A stretch of 64,000 nt of DNA from Casuarina equisetifolia (Eukaryota > Streptophyta > Magnoliopsida > Fagales > Casuarinaceae): NCBI GenBank assembly GCA_028551475.1, contig CM052354.1, forward strand, positions 25,691,258-25,755,257, in the 5' to 3' direction. Under the pieces are notes generated by a model that saw only the letters and a program-made list of their open reading frames with translations, did no database searches and was not told where the DNA came from. This document shows positions 22,323 to 34,252 of this stretch, piece by piece. Within the stretch, counting starts at the first letter, position 1; each line of letters opens with the position of its first letter. A program made the translations under genes and the position numbers.

Positions 22323-24504
22323 ATGGCATCCGAAAAACGGTGCCACTATGAGGTGCTTGGCCTGAGCAGGGACTGCACGCCGGAGGACATACGCTCTGCC
22401 TATAAGAAGCTGGCGTTACAGCGGCATCCGGACAAACTAATCCAGTCCGGCCTGTCTCAGGCTGAGGCCACGGCTCGGTTCCAGGAGCTGGCCCACGCCT
22501 ATGAGGTCCTGTCCGATCCAAAGGAGCGCGCCTGGTATGACTCCCACCGCTCCCAGATTCTTTTTGCGGATCCCAATCCTTCCTCCTCCAACTCCGGCGT
22601 CCCCGACCTCTTCTCCTTCTTCTCCAATACGGTCTACTCCGGGTACTCGGACTCGGGTCGGGGTTTCTACAAGGTCTATTCGGAACTATTCTCTAAGATA
22701 TACGCCAACGAGATCGACTTCGCCACGAAGCTAGGGTTAGGACGGGACTCGGTGCCCGAGGCACCCGCGATGGGAAACCTGCAGAGTCCCTACGCACAGG
22801 TGACTGCGTTCTACAATTATTGGCTAGGGTTTATCACAGTGATGGATTTTTGCTGGGTGGATCAGTACGACGCGATGGCCGGGCCGAATCGGAGGTCGAG
22901 GAGGGTAATGGAGGAAGAGAACAAGAAGGTGAGGAAGAAGGCAAGAAGGGACTACAACGAGACGGTGCGCGGGTTGGCGGAGTTTGTGAAGAAGAGGGAC
23001 AAGCGAGTGATTGATATGGCGGTGAAGAGGAATTTGGAGATGGAGAGGAGGCGGGAAATTGAGAGGGAGAGAAAGAGGGAATTGGAGAGGGAGAGGTTGG
23101 AGAAGATTAAGGCTTATGTGGAGCCTGAGTGGGCTAAGGCGGGGGAGGAGGCGGAGGAGGAAGAGGAGGAAGAGAGAAACGAGAGGGAAGAGAAGGCGGA
23201 GTTGTACTGCGTGATTTGTGGGAAGAAGTTCAAGAGCGAGAAGCAATGGAAGAACCACGAGCAGTCCAAGAAGCACAAGGAGAAGGTTGCGGAGTTTCGG
23301 GATTCGCTTGGTGATGAAGACAGCATAGGAGAGGATGATATTGAAGACGAAGGGGGGAAAGTAGTGGAAGAAGAAAACGAAGAGGAGAGAGTGGTGGATG
23401 AGCTAGGACAGGGGGTCAGGGATGGTTTGGAGATTAAGGAAGAGGTTGATGGAAATGGGTTCTATGTTGTCGAGGACAGCAATGGTGATTTTGGAAATGA
23501 TGGCAATGAGAATGATGATTATGAGGAGGAGGAGGACGATGAAATGGGTGTGCTTAAGGCGATGTTAGCGGGGCATAGAAGCAGGAAACATGTGGGTCAG
23601 CAGCGTGAAGTGAAGGCGGCGGAGTCAGGGAGTGAGGGTCTTGCTCGGGATGAAGATGAGATTGCTGGGGTTGGGTTTATGGAGTACAATAATCGAAAGA
23701 GCTCGAGAAGGAATCGTGGAAATAAGGAGAGGGGTAAAAGGAATGGTGGAGACACTCCGACGGACGTAACCAATAAGATTGATGATCAGAGTCGGGAAAC
23801 CAACGCAAATGGAAGTTCGAACTTGGAGGAACCCTCTTCTTCTCATACTTTTGCGGAGGATAGTAATGATAAAGGGGATGATCAGTTGGCTAGGAATAAA
23901 AAGGCTTCAAAACAACCTTTGGATAAAAAGGGGACGGGAAAGAAAGATACAAATGCCAAATCAAAGAACTCATCCAAACAAAAGAAATCGAAGGTAACTG
24001 TATTTCATGAATATTCTTCTTTGCCACATATTATACCTTTACCATCGTGCTTGTATTTGCTGTCTGATCTGAATGAATAGGCTTGTTGACCGAAAACCTG
24101 CAACTCCCTTGCTGTGCTTGGTATGAATGTTCTGTAGTGACAAGAAAGCAATTATCTTGACTTCTTGAAGTTTGGATAGAAATATGTACTAAATTTGAAC
24201 TTAAAATACATTTTGTTGTGGGTAATGTTGGTAACTCTTGCTTGTTTCTTCTAAATTGTGATAATGTATTCCTTAATCAGGCAACGTCGAAGAATTCTAG
24301 CAATTTATGTGATACATGTGGAGAGGAGTTTGAATCGAGGTAAGTTACCTCTTGCGTTCCAAAGCTTCACCTATGTTTTTCCCAATAGATATACGACCTT
24401 TGTCTGAACTTTCATTGATGGAATTGGAACGACGTTGTCATGGCAGGAATAGATTGCATAAGCATTTGGGGGAAACAGGCCACGCCGCGCTGAAGTCTCG
24501 ATGA
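22323..24504 (+). CDS. DNAJ protein JJJ1 homologue, intact copy B2 (3 exons, 595 aa)
   Basis: Exons 22,323-23,993, 24,281-24,339 and 24,447-24,504; GT-AG introns, 1788 nt. Domains in order: J-domain at residues 7-72 with HPD at 35-37; a conserved YxxW linker; a highly charged Arg/Glu helical stretch (about 190-290); a C2H2 finger (Cys296, Cys299, His312, His318). Then come an acidic region (about 325-420), a basic Lys/Ser-rich tail, and a second C2H2 finger (Cys567, Cys570, His583, His589) split by the last introns. This layout is that of yeast Jjj1 and its plant homologues. Known: Jjj1 works in the cytosol with Hsp70 and Rei1 to recycle late 60S pre-ribosome factors. The start is the first ATG after the TATA box. 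It is the only unbroken JJJ1 copy among four here. Confidence 0.93.
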
Positions 24505-25940
24505 GGAAACAATTGCCGAATACTCACACGCAGGCCAGTCTCAATTGTTTATTGTATTCATTCTTTAATTTTTCATTACAAAGCTATTTTTCGAAGAATG
24601 GTCGAGGGAATCTGCATGTTGCGTACCCATGATGTTTTGTTGGAAAGGAATATACAGACAAAAGGATTCTCGTGCGTGTTGTAAATGTACTCTTTAAATT
24701 GGGCTCTTCTGAATTTTAAGGATGTCTTACACGGAAGTAGTCTTAGAATTCCAGTTCCAGTTGGCGTTTTCTTGATGTTCTTGCAAGTATAATGGAAGGA
24801 TCTATGCATTTTAGAGTGTTACTAAAGGAGGGTTTGATTCGTTGGGTCGTCTTGTTCTTGAAAAATCAACAAAAATGTTTTTTTTCGAAGTTGTGAACAA
24901 AGGGTATGCAATTATAGGGTTAGCCCCTCCCCCGCTTTCCAATAGAAGTTAGAATGTGTAGTGATCATACCCCGTTTTAATTTTTTTAGAGTCAATTTTG
25001 AGAGTCGAATGATGAGGGTATTTGACAAATTTGTTTGAGTTCTTGTTGCTGGCCATAATTCAAAGACCTGCATGCATTCCAATCCTTGGTCTTCCATTGA
25101 CCAATATGTAAGAGCCTAAGTAACTACGCATGCCTTCTAACCATCTTATTGGGAGGGACAGTTGTATGGGGAGTAGTTGAGGAGTGATGCCATTACCATT
25201 TATGTTTAAAAGATAAGTTATTAACACTTAGGATAAATTTCTGAACTTTTGCGAAAAGAAAATTCATTGGACTGATAACAGGGTTAATCTAAAATTCAGA
25301 TTTCATTTAGGCAATAGAATTTCCAGTCTCTACACTTTTGGTCCTATTCCTCTTACTAAGACATTTTGTTTCTTGACACAAACTGTAGTCACTTTTGGTT
25401 CTGTTCCCATTTAAAAATGAAATACCATCCAGCAAAGTTAACGTAAGTTTTTTGTATTCTAGAGTTGAAGGGACGAAGACCATTGTTCGACAAATTCCTT
25501 TCTACATCCCTTTTGGGTAAGATGCTTTATTATCATAACAAACCTCGACACATCCCATGTACAACATTCATTGGCTCAAAGGCATTCGATCAGGTTTTTC
25601 TGAAATTAATCATCTAGATACTACACTAACCAGAAGAATCACTGAGACAAGGAGAGAAATGGATTCCATGAAATTCCAGACTCAGATGAACTACTTACAA
25701 AATGGCATGCTTGACTCTCTTTCGAGATCAAATAAAATTAAGAACATAAAATTAATTGTACAAACAAGCAAGCGTTTCAGCAAGCCTTCCATCCTGCTTA
25801 CTTGAGTTGGCTTCCAAAATCTACCCCTTCATGAGCATCTAGAAGAATTAGGCTAAAATATTTACAAATAGCCCATCATAAGGAGAAGATAGTAGACCAT
25901 TCCTCGAAATGCTTCTCAGTTATCTCCTAGAAATCAATGC
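24505..25940. other. Convergent intergenic region between B2 and CDT1
   Basis: 3' flank shared by the convergent B2 (+) and CDT1 (-) genes. Bases 25,230-25,650 are a diverged copy of 21,640-22,220. No gene or element recognised. Confidence 0.6.
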
Positions 25941-28573
25941 TCATCTTGCTTCTTCAAGCCGTGCCCGTATTGACTCAGGACATGATGATTTATTTATACT
26001 GCAAAAAGGATCGTGACATTCGGTGAATACTAATTAATGAAACTTTACAAGAAAATTAATTTGAATCTCTATTGTTCTTCTCAATCATTAAAGCAGAGGA
26101 TTGGCCCACACCCAAACTATATATTAAAAATACTCACCAGAAAAGTGAGTCCCCTCCAAATGCCAACTTTTCAGAAATCCAATTTGGCGCTAGTTCTAGC
26201 AGGAGGTTTAGCTGCTCTGTAACTTCTCCTGCAAATGGAAATAAAAAATATAACCTAACACTTCCAGATAAAAGAAAATTAAATCTGTGAGTGAAAAGAC
26301 TTACTTGTATCAACGATATCAAGACCGTTTGTGACTATCTTGTGTATAAGCTCCTCTTTTGTGATAACCGACTGGCTGGTAGACTGAAATAAAAATCGAA
26401 TCATGTCGAAGAGCTTAGGCAGACCAGCAATCATTTTTTGCCTCCTCTTTGCTTGCGAAATTGCTGGATCTCGCTCCTCCATTGCCTTCTTCTCTTTCTC
26501 TCGTATCTGCAACAGACAAATATGGTTAGTTCTCAATTGTACTCATGTGATCAGAATAGTAAAAGGCCTTCATGTCTTAGAAGCATATAACTATGGACTT
26601 ACCGATTGAAGTACATTCTTTGGAAGAATATCAAAAATGTCGTCACCAACCGAAACACCTCCCTCCCCATCTATTTCATTGACAGTGCTGTCATTCTTTA
26701 TGGGAGAGTCAAATTTTAATGACCTGAAACGATGGGGGCGCCTAACTAGCTTGTTCGATGAGCCAGGAGAATGGTCGTCAGGACTCATATAACATCTCTT
26801 TGGTGGATGTGATGGATGCAGTTCGGGAGTCACATTCCACAGCCTCGCTGGAGTGGAGGCAAGTTTTACAGGAGTATCAGCAATCTCTGGGGTAGAACCT
26901 TTGCCATTGTGCATGGCATCTAACTCTTCTCCGTCTGGAATTTTATCACCAGGAATGCAGGTTTCTAAATGGACACCTAGTTTTGGACGGTTGAATGGGC
27001 TGGGCAAGGTCTCCTCTGGAATTTCTTCAACCTGCAGCAGAAGAGATGTAAGGAAAAAGAAAACAAAATAAAAGAAAGAGTAACCTTAGAACATTCACTA
27101 ATCAAAGTGATCTTGACAGGTTTATCATGGCATTATCTACAAACCCAAAATAAGATTCCTTAGCAAGTAAATTACCAAATGTACTTGTACCTTTAAGTCC
27201 AATTTAGGTTTCATGGCGCAAGATAGAATCTAGGTCCTAAAGATTACGAATTCCACTCATCTAGAGGATAAAGAATCGTTCTAACAGTTGAAACTTAAGC
27301 ATCTCACTGCTACAGTTCTTGCCCGTTATATGAAATATTGTTGCGTTTCTCATTCAATATCATGATTTTCTTTGCAGTTTAGGAAGCGACAAGGATCAGA
27401 ACATTAATAAAATACTATGTCACCCAAAATGATTCAAAACTTATACCTTACTAGATGTGAATGCCGATACATAATGACCAGTTACCGAGCAGAAATCTAG
27501 GATAACCCATATAACATACAGAAAAATAGACATACCTCGGGATGGGATTTTGAAAAATCCACAAGGCGTGAACGGAAGACCTTCCGCAAGTGCATGCTAG
27601 CACTTTCAGATTTTGACTTCCCATTATCGTCTATTGCATCCATATTGATAGAAATCCGCAAATCTGGCTTCATACAACTTGTCCGCTCGTCAAACACATT
27701 AATTTTCTTTATCTCAAGTGCTTCGTGCAAAATAAACTTCAATTGAGCCAAGTGACCATATGAAAACCTCCTAAAACGTTCAGAAAATAAAACAATAAGA
27801 TATGGTAAATTGGAAACGCGACTGTGAAACAAATACAAGGCTCCATTTGGGACTACTTGATCAAAAATGAAAAAAAAAAACAAAAGAAAAATTCAATTGC
27901 TCATGATTACGTTCCTTAGTATTTTTAGGCTTCTCTACTTTTTCTCTTTTTCCATGAGCAAATAAGGGCCTAAGTAATTTATATTAAAAAAAAACAATAT
28001 ATATTCTCACAAATACGAGAGGATAGGACTCTAAAAAAAAAAAACAAAAAACAAAAATTAAGACAAGCAATAAAGATACCTATCAGTCAAAGACTCAATT
28101 TTCGGGCAAATATTTGTGAAAGTCGTCGCCAAACCCCTCAACCGCAACAACCGAATCGAACTGTCCAAGCTATCCAAAAACTCGACAAGAATCTCATACC
28201 TGCCCATTTAAATCCCATAACCATAAGAAATAACTCATGTTATTAACACAATCAATTTACATAAACAAAATCGGAGTTAGAATTACATTTCCGGCAGCTT
28301 AACAGGTTCTCCAGCAGGTTTCTTGGGCTTGCGGACGGGGCTCTCGTCTGGCCAGGATTCGATCTGCCTTCTGGCGGAGTTGGGCCTGCCCGACTTGCTC
28401 GGCGACCGCTCATTGAGGCTCTCGGCGACCTTCCGGACTTCGTTGATGGAGAGCGCAACGCTGTGGTTGGCCGAGCGGCCACGGCGGGGGAGCGGGGCGA
28501 GCTTCTCCGGGGTGTGGAAGAGGGACTTCCTAGGGCATCTGGAGCGGGGCGAAGGGGCCTCAGAGGAGTTCAT
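25941..28573 (-). CDS. CDT1: CDT1-like replication licensing factor (7 exons, 473 aa)
   Basis: Exons (minus): 28,573-28,287, 28,199-28,080, 27,770-27,536, 27,031-26,603, 26,506-26,305, 26,228-26,138 and 25,998-25,941. All are GT-AG and phase-consistent, 1422 nt. The N-terminus is basic and disordered, with Ser-Pro sites suited to CDK control. The central geminin/MCM-binding fold includes LRLRGLATTFTNICPKIESL and RFSYGHLAQLKFILHEAL. The C-terminal winged helix (EELIHKIVTNGLDIV ... LLLELAPNWISEKLAF) ends in CINKSSCPESIRARLEEAR. Known: CDT1 loads MCM2-7 at origins in G1; plant CDT1a also acts in plastid division. An upstream in-frame ATG (28,642) lies only 5 bp from the TATA box, so 28,573 is preferred. 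Single copy here; its counterpart in unit 2 is deleted. Confidence 0.93.
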
Positions 28574-28646
28574 TTGGCACTCAGAATGTGGAAGAGAAGG
28601 GGGTTCTCGGTGAGATTTTCCGACCAAGAGAAAAGCTTCCAACGCC

Positions 28647-28654
28647 CTTTTATA
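28647..28654 (-). promoter_or_regulatory. TATA box of CDT1
   Basis: TATAAAAG on the minus strand, 74 bp before the chosen start codon. A start site about 30 bp downstream would exclude the ATG at 28,642 from the transcript. Confidence 0.6.
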
Positions 28655-28751
28655 GGGGACTCCCCAGCCTAGTGTAAATGGGTCAGACTCTAACCGGTGA
28701 GAATTAAAAATAATAAATAAAAAGAATCACAGAGCGTATATTTAGGTTTTC

Positions 28752-28835
28752 TTGGCGGGAATGTAAGATGGTACCGGTATGGGATCTTGCCACGTGGCAT
28801 TTCCCGCGAAATGGAACGGCCAGTTCCCGCGAAAA
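28752..28835 (-). promoter_or_regulatory. Cluster of E2F-type sites plus G-box in CDT1 promoter
   Basis: Seen: TTGGCGGGAA (28,752-28,761), palindromic TTTCCCGCGAAA (28,800-28,811), TTCCCGCGAAAA (28,824-28,835) and a G-box CACGTG (28,791-28,796), all within 84 bp and about 100-190 bp upstream of the TATA box. Known: E2F/DP binds TTTSSCGC-type sites, and CDT1 is a standard E2F target at G1/S. Inference: this is the S-phase control element. Confidence 0.85.
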
Positions 28836-29526
28836 GAAACGAGCCTGTTTGGCAACTAGGTTGGTGCAAAACTTATCCTTTCTTACCTTAGATAATGATT
28901 TAAAAATAAAATAAAGTCGATTTCTTTATTTAACTCGCTATTCCTATTTTTCTTATTCATATTGGAAATTCCAAGAGAATCAAAACAGAAAAGGACATGT
29001 TAAGTAGATCATGTTTTTCAGAGAGAAAATTCAGCTTAATTTCTTCTATTTAAGGAGTATCCCATTTTATTTATATTGCCTAATGACAAGAGGATGGGAC
29101 CCCCAAAAAAAAAAACGAAAAGGGAAATATTTTGGTCAGCTCAGTTTTTTCCCTTTAGAATAAATGTTTCTAAGTCACTTATGACTCATAAGAACTAGAT
29201 TAAACCGACCCTAACCAGAAGAATCGCTAAGACATGGAGAGACCTGTGAGAAGGACTATGAAATTCATTGAGAAGCTTGTCTGACTTTTGTGATAAACCT
29301 TTGCAAATCGACTAATCAATTAAGGTCCTGGTCCTGTTTCTGTACAAACTTGACAAACTTGCTGGGTAACAATGCAGTAAAGTGCGGGAAGTACAGTCGC
29401 TAATGACCACAAAAGGACTAAAGGATACGAGGTTCTGCCAGGAGACAAAAGGATACATTTTCTGTACCAGAAAGGCCATTGTCAAAGACGATTTACAATA
29501 GGCGGGCGAGAGACAAATTATAACAA
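28836..29526. other. Intergenic, distal CDT1 promoter and 3' flank of D1
   Basis: AT-rich, no gene. Bases from about 29,130 on match 49,391 onward, the point where the unit-2 deletion resumes. Confidence 0.6.
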
Positions 29527-30203
29527 TCACAATGGTTTAGTGGAAGCTTCTTCTAAGTATGCAATAGCTTCTTCATCTGAAAGTTGCCTTCCGTCTACCA
29601 GCCCCTTTATTAATTTAGTTTTATATGCCTCATTGGGAGGGTGCAAGGGAACCTCCCCGGACTTAAACTGCCCTACGTCCGAAAGCGAGCACCTGCACAT
29701 AGGATCAGCCAAGCTATAATGCAATAGACTATAAGCATGTACATGATTAAAAATGTCAAAAGCAAGCAGTTAGAAGTTGCAAGAAACGGTTTCAGGTAGG
29801 AAGAATGCTTTGACACTCACGTCATAGTCAGTATTGGAATGTCCTGCTCCTTCCCCAAGTAAATAACATTTCCGTACCAACCTTCCCACTGAAAAAAAAA
29901 AAGAAGAAAAAATTTACAATTTCTGCAAGTAAAGGGAAATCAATTCGAAATTATCATGATAAGTAGATAAACATGCTTTCTATCTCCCTCTCTAGAACAA
30001 TTACAACTAATTGAACATAAACTGTGATAAAACCCATAGCTTTACCTATATTTTCCTCTTATCTTTTTCTATTTGATGTGAGATAGATACATCCTTTGAT
30101 CTAAAAAACAAGCATAAAAGACATACCAAAACCTCTAGAGAATTGGGCTCCTTGCTTGTGACATAATCTACTGCAGTCAAATCAAACAAAGGATAAGCCA
30201 TGG

Positions 30204-30541
30204 TGTCAAAATACGTGGAAGACATATGAACTAGATCAAACTTGTTTGATTAAACAAGAAAACCAAATACAAATGTAGTTGGGAGAAGCAATTCCCAAGA
30301 TAAAAAATACATATGCTATACAAATCCTCTTATAAAGGGATGAACACAATAAGACAAATACAATTCAAATTAAAGGTGCTTCACGTTCCTCTGCAATGGT
30401 CAGTATAATTACTTCAGTCGACGTTTGCTTCTCTGGTGTGGTGAAAGTTGAATTGTTGGCTTGCTATGAATAGTAAACCAGTGTGCTTTGTCTGGGAGGT
30501 TGTCAGGGTTGCATATGTGGTTGCCACCTCATCTCCGAACA
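30204..30541 (-). repeat. 3' LTR of copia element 3
   Basis: 338 bp, TG...CA, pair of 35,611-35,959. Followed inward by the purine tract (minus strand). Confidence 0.88.
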
Positions 30542-30605
30542 CCCTTCCTCAAGTTGATGGTCAATAAGAATTGATGACATTCAACTTGCAAAAGAGATGA
30601 TTATG

Positions 30606-31800
30606 CTAATTAGCTCCTAAAGCTTTAGTTAACATGTCTACTAGTTGGTCCATGGTGCCAACATGATCTATCCTTATAATCCCATGTCGAATTTTCTCCC
30701 AAATGGAATGGCAATCAACATCAATGTGCTTGGTACGCTGATGAACCATCGGATTTGCGACAAGCTCCATGGCGGCTGTATTGTCGCAATATAAAGTCAT
30801 TGGGAGAGGAACGTTAAGTCCCATGTCTCCCAAAAGGCCCAACAACTAAAAGATCTCACAAGTAGTAATGGTCATAGCTCGATATTCTATTTCTATAGAT
30901 GATCGTGAAACTACTCCTTGTTTCTTGCTTTTCTATTAAATCAATGTGTTTCCAAGCATAACACAAAAATTTGTCAATGACTTTCTACCCATTTTGCATG
31001 TGGCATAATCAGACCACAATAGGCTCGCATTTGATAACCTCTGGAGGAAGGAATAAGTAAACCTGAACCAAGGAAACTCTTCAAGTACTTTACCAAACAC
31101 ACTATGGCTTCCCAATGAGATTTCCTGGGTGAGTGCATAAATTGAGCTAGGTTGTAGACCGTGTAGAAGATGTCTGGCCTTATGACATTAAGATAATTTA
31201 GTTTTTCAATAAGTTGTTGATATTTCAAAGAATCTCTTAATGGAGGATCATCATTTCTAGGTATAGGGGCTCCCTGATCATGCTTGATTGTTGTCAATGA
31301 TAAGTTGGTATCCATAGGATTTTCAACTAGTTTGGCTCCCCTAAGTCCCATCTCATCTATTAATTCAAGAATGTATTTACATTGACTCAAATGAATACCT
31401 TTATCATCATGAAGGACCTCAACCCTAAGAAAAAACTTAAGATCTCCCAAGTCCTTAATATGAAAGGATGAATGCAAGTGTACTTACAATTCCTTAATCC
31501 CATTTGTGTCACTTCTTGTAATGACAATGTCATCAACATAAATCATAAGAAGTGCAATAAGCTCACCTCGTTTCTTAATGAAGAGGGAAATATCATGCAT
31601 AGAATCTTGATATCCAACTGCTAGTAAGACTTTTGTAAATTTGGCATACCATCGTCGAGCCGCCTACTTCAATCTATATAAAGATTTCTTAAGTTTACAA
31701 ACTTTTCCACTTTTCTCATTTGGATCTCTTAGTGGAAGTCGTATATAAACTTCTTCATTCAAATCTCCTTGTAAGAATGCGTTATTAACATCCATCTAAT
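30606..31800 (-). pseudogene. RT and RNase H of copia element 3 (broken)
   Basis: Frames show IYVDDIVIT (YVDD box, about 31,525-31,545), HIKDLGDLKFFLRVEVL, RGAKLVENPMDTNLSLTT, and RNase H TLYCDNTAAMELVANPMVHQ with HIDVDCH. Several stops separate them. The RT sequence is close to that of copia 2, so the two belong to one lineage. Confidence 0.82.
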
Positions 31801-32265
31801 GGATTATCCACTGATTCTAAACAACTAATGAAAGAGCACATTGATAGTAATGTGCTCGACAACGAGTGCGAAGATCTCATGATAATCTATGCCTTCTTTC
31901 TAATTGTACCCCTTTGCCACTAGTTTGGCTTTATACCTCTTAACTATGCTATCAATATTGTATTTAATCTTGTAAACCTATTTACAACCAATGAGTTTCC
32001 GTCTAGGAGGTCAATCCATAAGTTTCCAAGTGTTATTTGCCTCTAATGCCTTAATCTCCTGTTCCATGGCCTTTTGCCACCTAGGATTGCCAACAGCCTC
32101 ATAGTGATAGAATGGTTCTACATTGGTGGAGATAGATGCAATGAAGTGTTAGCTATTAGTTGGAAGGTGGTTGTATGAGATGAAGGATGAAAGTGGATAT
32201 ATGAAGTATTTACTTTCTAAGGCATTGATGGTGGGGCAAACATAGTCTTTTGACCAAAGTAGTGG

Positions 32266-33315
32266 TCAGGTTTCTCGAGTAGACTTTCTAGGAACTATGA
32301 TATTAGGACTTACTAGTGGGTTTTCTACAAATGGTGTGATCTCCTTAATGTCTTCATTTGTAAAAACATCATAAGAGTCAGCTGATGGTGGTAAAGGAAG
32401 TGGAGTGTGGTCAGGTTGCAGTGTCATGGTAGGTGTAGAGTGATCCTCTAATGGTGGCTGAGTAAGTAGCTCAAGTGAGGGCTGGAGATAAGGTTGTTGC
32501 TTAAGGACCTCCACATCAAGTTCAGTCAAATGAGCTTGTAGTGAAGAATGTGATTTGGGCTCTAGTTGTGAAAAAAGGAAAACATCCTCATGAAAATATA
32601 TATCCTGACTTAAGAAGAATCATCATTGCTCAGGATCATATAGTTTGTATCCTTTTTGTCCTCTAGCGTATCCCATAAATATGCTAGGAATCGCTTTGGG
32701 GGCAAATTTGTCTTTGTGCTGCAACATGATAGCATAGCAAAGACATCCAAAAACCTAAAGATGAGAAATCTTTAGCAGTTTGCCAAATAATTTCTCAAAA
32801 GGTGTGACTCCGTTGAGAATGGAGGAAGGCACTCCATTAATCATATAGGTGGCGGTGAGTATGCATTCACCTTAAAACCTAGTCGGCATGTTGCTTTGAA
32901 ATCTCAAAGCTTGTACAACATCTAAAATGGGATGGTGTTTGCATTCAACAACACCATTCCATTGGGAAGTGTGCACACATAAGCTTTCATGAATGATTCC
33001 CCGTGAAGAAAATAATTATTTTGTGTTGTGATCGAAGAAATCAAGAGCGTTGTCTAATCTAACACATTTGATTTCTCAAGCAAACTGGTTTCTTATGAGA
33101 TTAAGAAATTCTTCCAGCTGTGAAAATGTCTCACTTTTGATTTTCATGAGGAACGTCCATGTTCCTCCAAAGAAGTTATCCACAATAGTGAGGAAGTAAC
33201 ATGATTCATCATGGTTGGGTATCCGATATGGTCCCCAAACATCAACATGAATTAGGTCAAAAAGAGATTGCATTGTATCATCGCACGTAGGAAAAGGATT
33301 GCAAGTTTGTTTCAC
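32266..33315 (-). pseudogene. Integrase of copia element 3 (broken)
   Basis: It starts DLIHVDVWGPYRIPNHD (first catalytic Asp) with FLTIVDNF. The later integrase core and the Pro-rich linker (32,266-32,529) are in scattered frames. Confidence 0.75.
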
Positions 33316-33815
33316 AAGTGGACAAATAGAACATTAAGTATTTCGAGGAACATGATGAAAATTTAATTCATTGATAAATTTAAACTTGGCATTGGACATA
33401 TGTTTGAGCTTACAATACTAAAGTTCCAAATTTAAAGAGCTATATGCCGATAAAGAGTTTACAAAACATGGGCTTTGCCTGGAAGGATGTGCAATTTTTG
33501 TCTTGTTAGGACATGACACAAAATAGTAAAGCCCATTTCTCATTCTACCAAGCCCTTGGACTTCACTTATCAAAAGGTCCTAAAACACACAAAAATCGGC
33601 ATAAAAGATAATTTGGCAATTAATTTGAAGGTAAATTGATACTAAAATTAGGTTAAATTTAAAATCAAGTGTGTCTAGAACCGCATGTAATTTGAGGAGT
33701 CTAGATATGGAAATATCACCTGTGTATGTAACCATAGTGCCATCACCATTCGGAAATTTAACTTTTCTAGATCTAAATGCACATGAAACAATAGAATTAA
33801 GATATTCAAAATTGG

Positions 33816-34110
33816 CAGTAATGTGATCACTAGCACCGGAGTCAATTATCCAATATGTAAAAGATTCAGAAGTACCTGCAAGGTAGGCTTGTGAATCCTG
33901 ATCATCATGAAAGAATTTAATGAAGCACTGATAGTTTGTTTTGGTGATAAAGACCTAATTAGACTCTCCAGCTGCTAGATTGGCCTTTGCCTCTTCCTTG
34001 TGATTATTGTGCTCCGATGCATATCCATTCAGTTTGTAGCACTCTTTTTTTTCATGGCCATAGATCTTGCAATACTCGCATTGTAGCCCAGTTAATCGGT
34101 AGCATGCCTC
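33816..34110 (-). pseudogene. Protease active site and gag zinc knuckle of copia element 3
   Basis: WIIDSGASDHITA (aspartic protease) lies at about 33,816-33,855 and CEYCKIYGHEKKECYKL, a CCHC knuckle, at about 34,030-34,085. Confidence 0.78.
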
Positions 34111-34158
34111 CTTTTTATGCCTTTTTTTTCCATAAAATTTTCACTTTTCAACTGCCCT

Positions 34159-34252
34159 AAAGGACTTGTCATTTTGTGCCCTAAACAACCTGTCGTTTGA
34201 TGTCCTAAACGACTTGTCATTTTGGGCCTTTAATGAAAATGACTTGTCATTT
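34159..34252 (-). repeat. Four palindromic 16-mers in gag of copia element 3
   Basis: Units at 34,159-34,174, 34,183-34,198, 34,207-34,222 and 34,237-34,252 follow AAACGACNTGTCGTTT with few changes. They are 24, 24 and 30 bp apart, all multiples of three. On the minus strand they encode a repeated NDKSFRA-like peptide. The same design is found in copia 2 at 57,232-57,322. Confidence 0.8.

Noticed and set aside
28574..28642. Longer CDT1 N-terminus from the ATG at 28,642
   Set aside because: It starts only 5 bp from the TATA box and so probably upstream of the transcription start.
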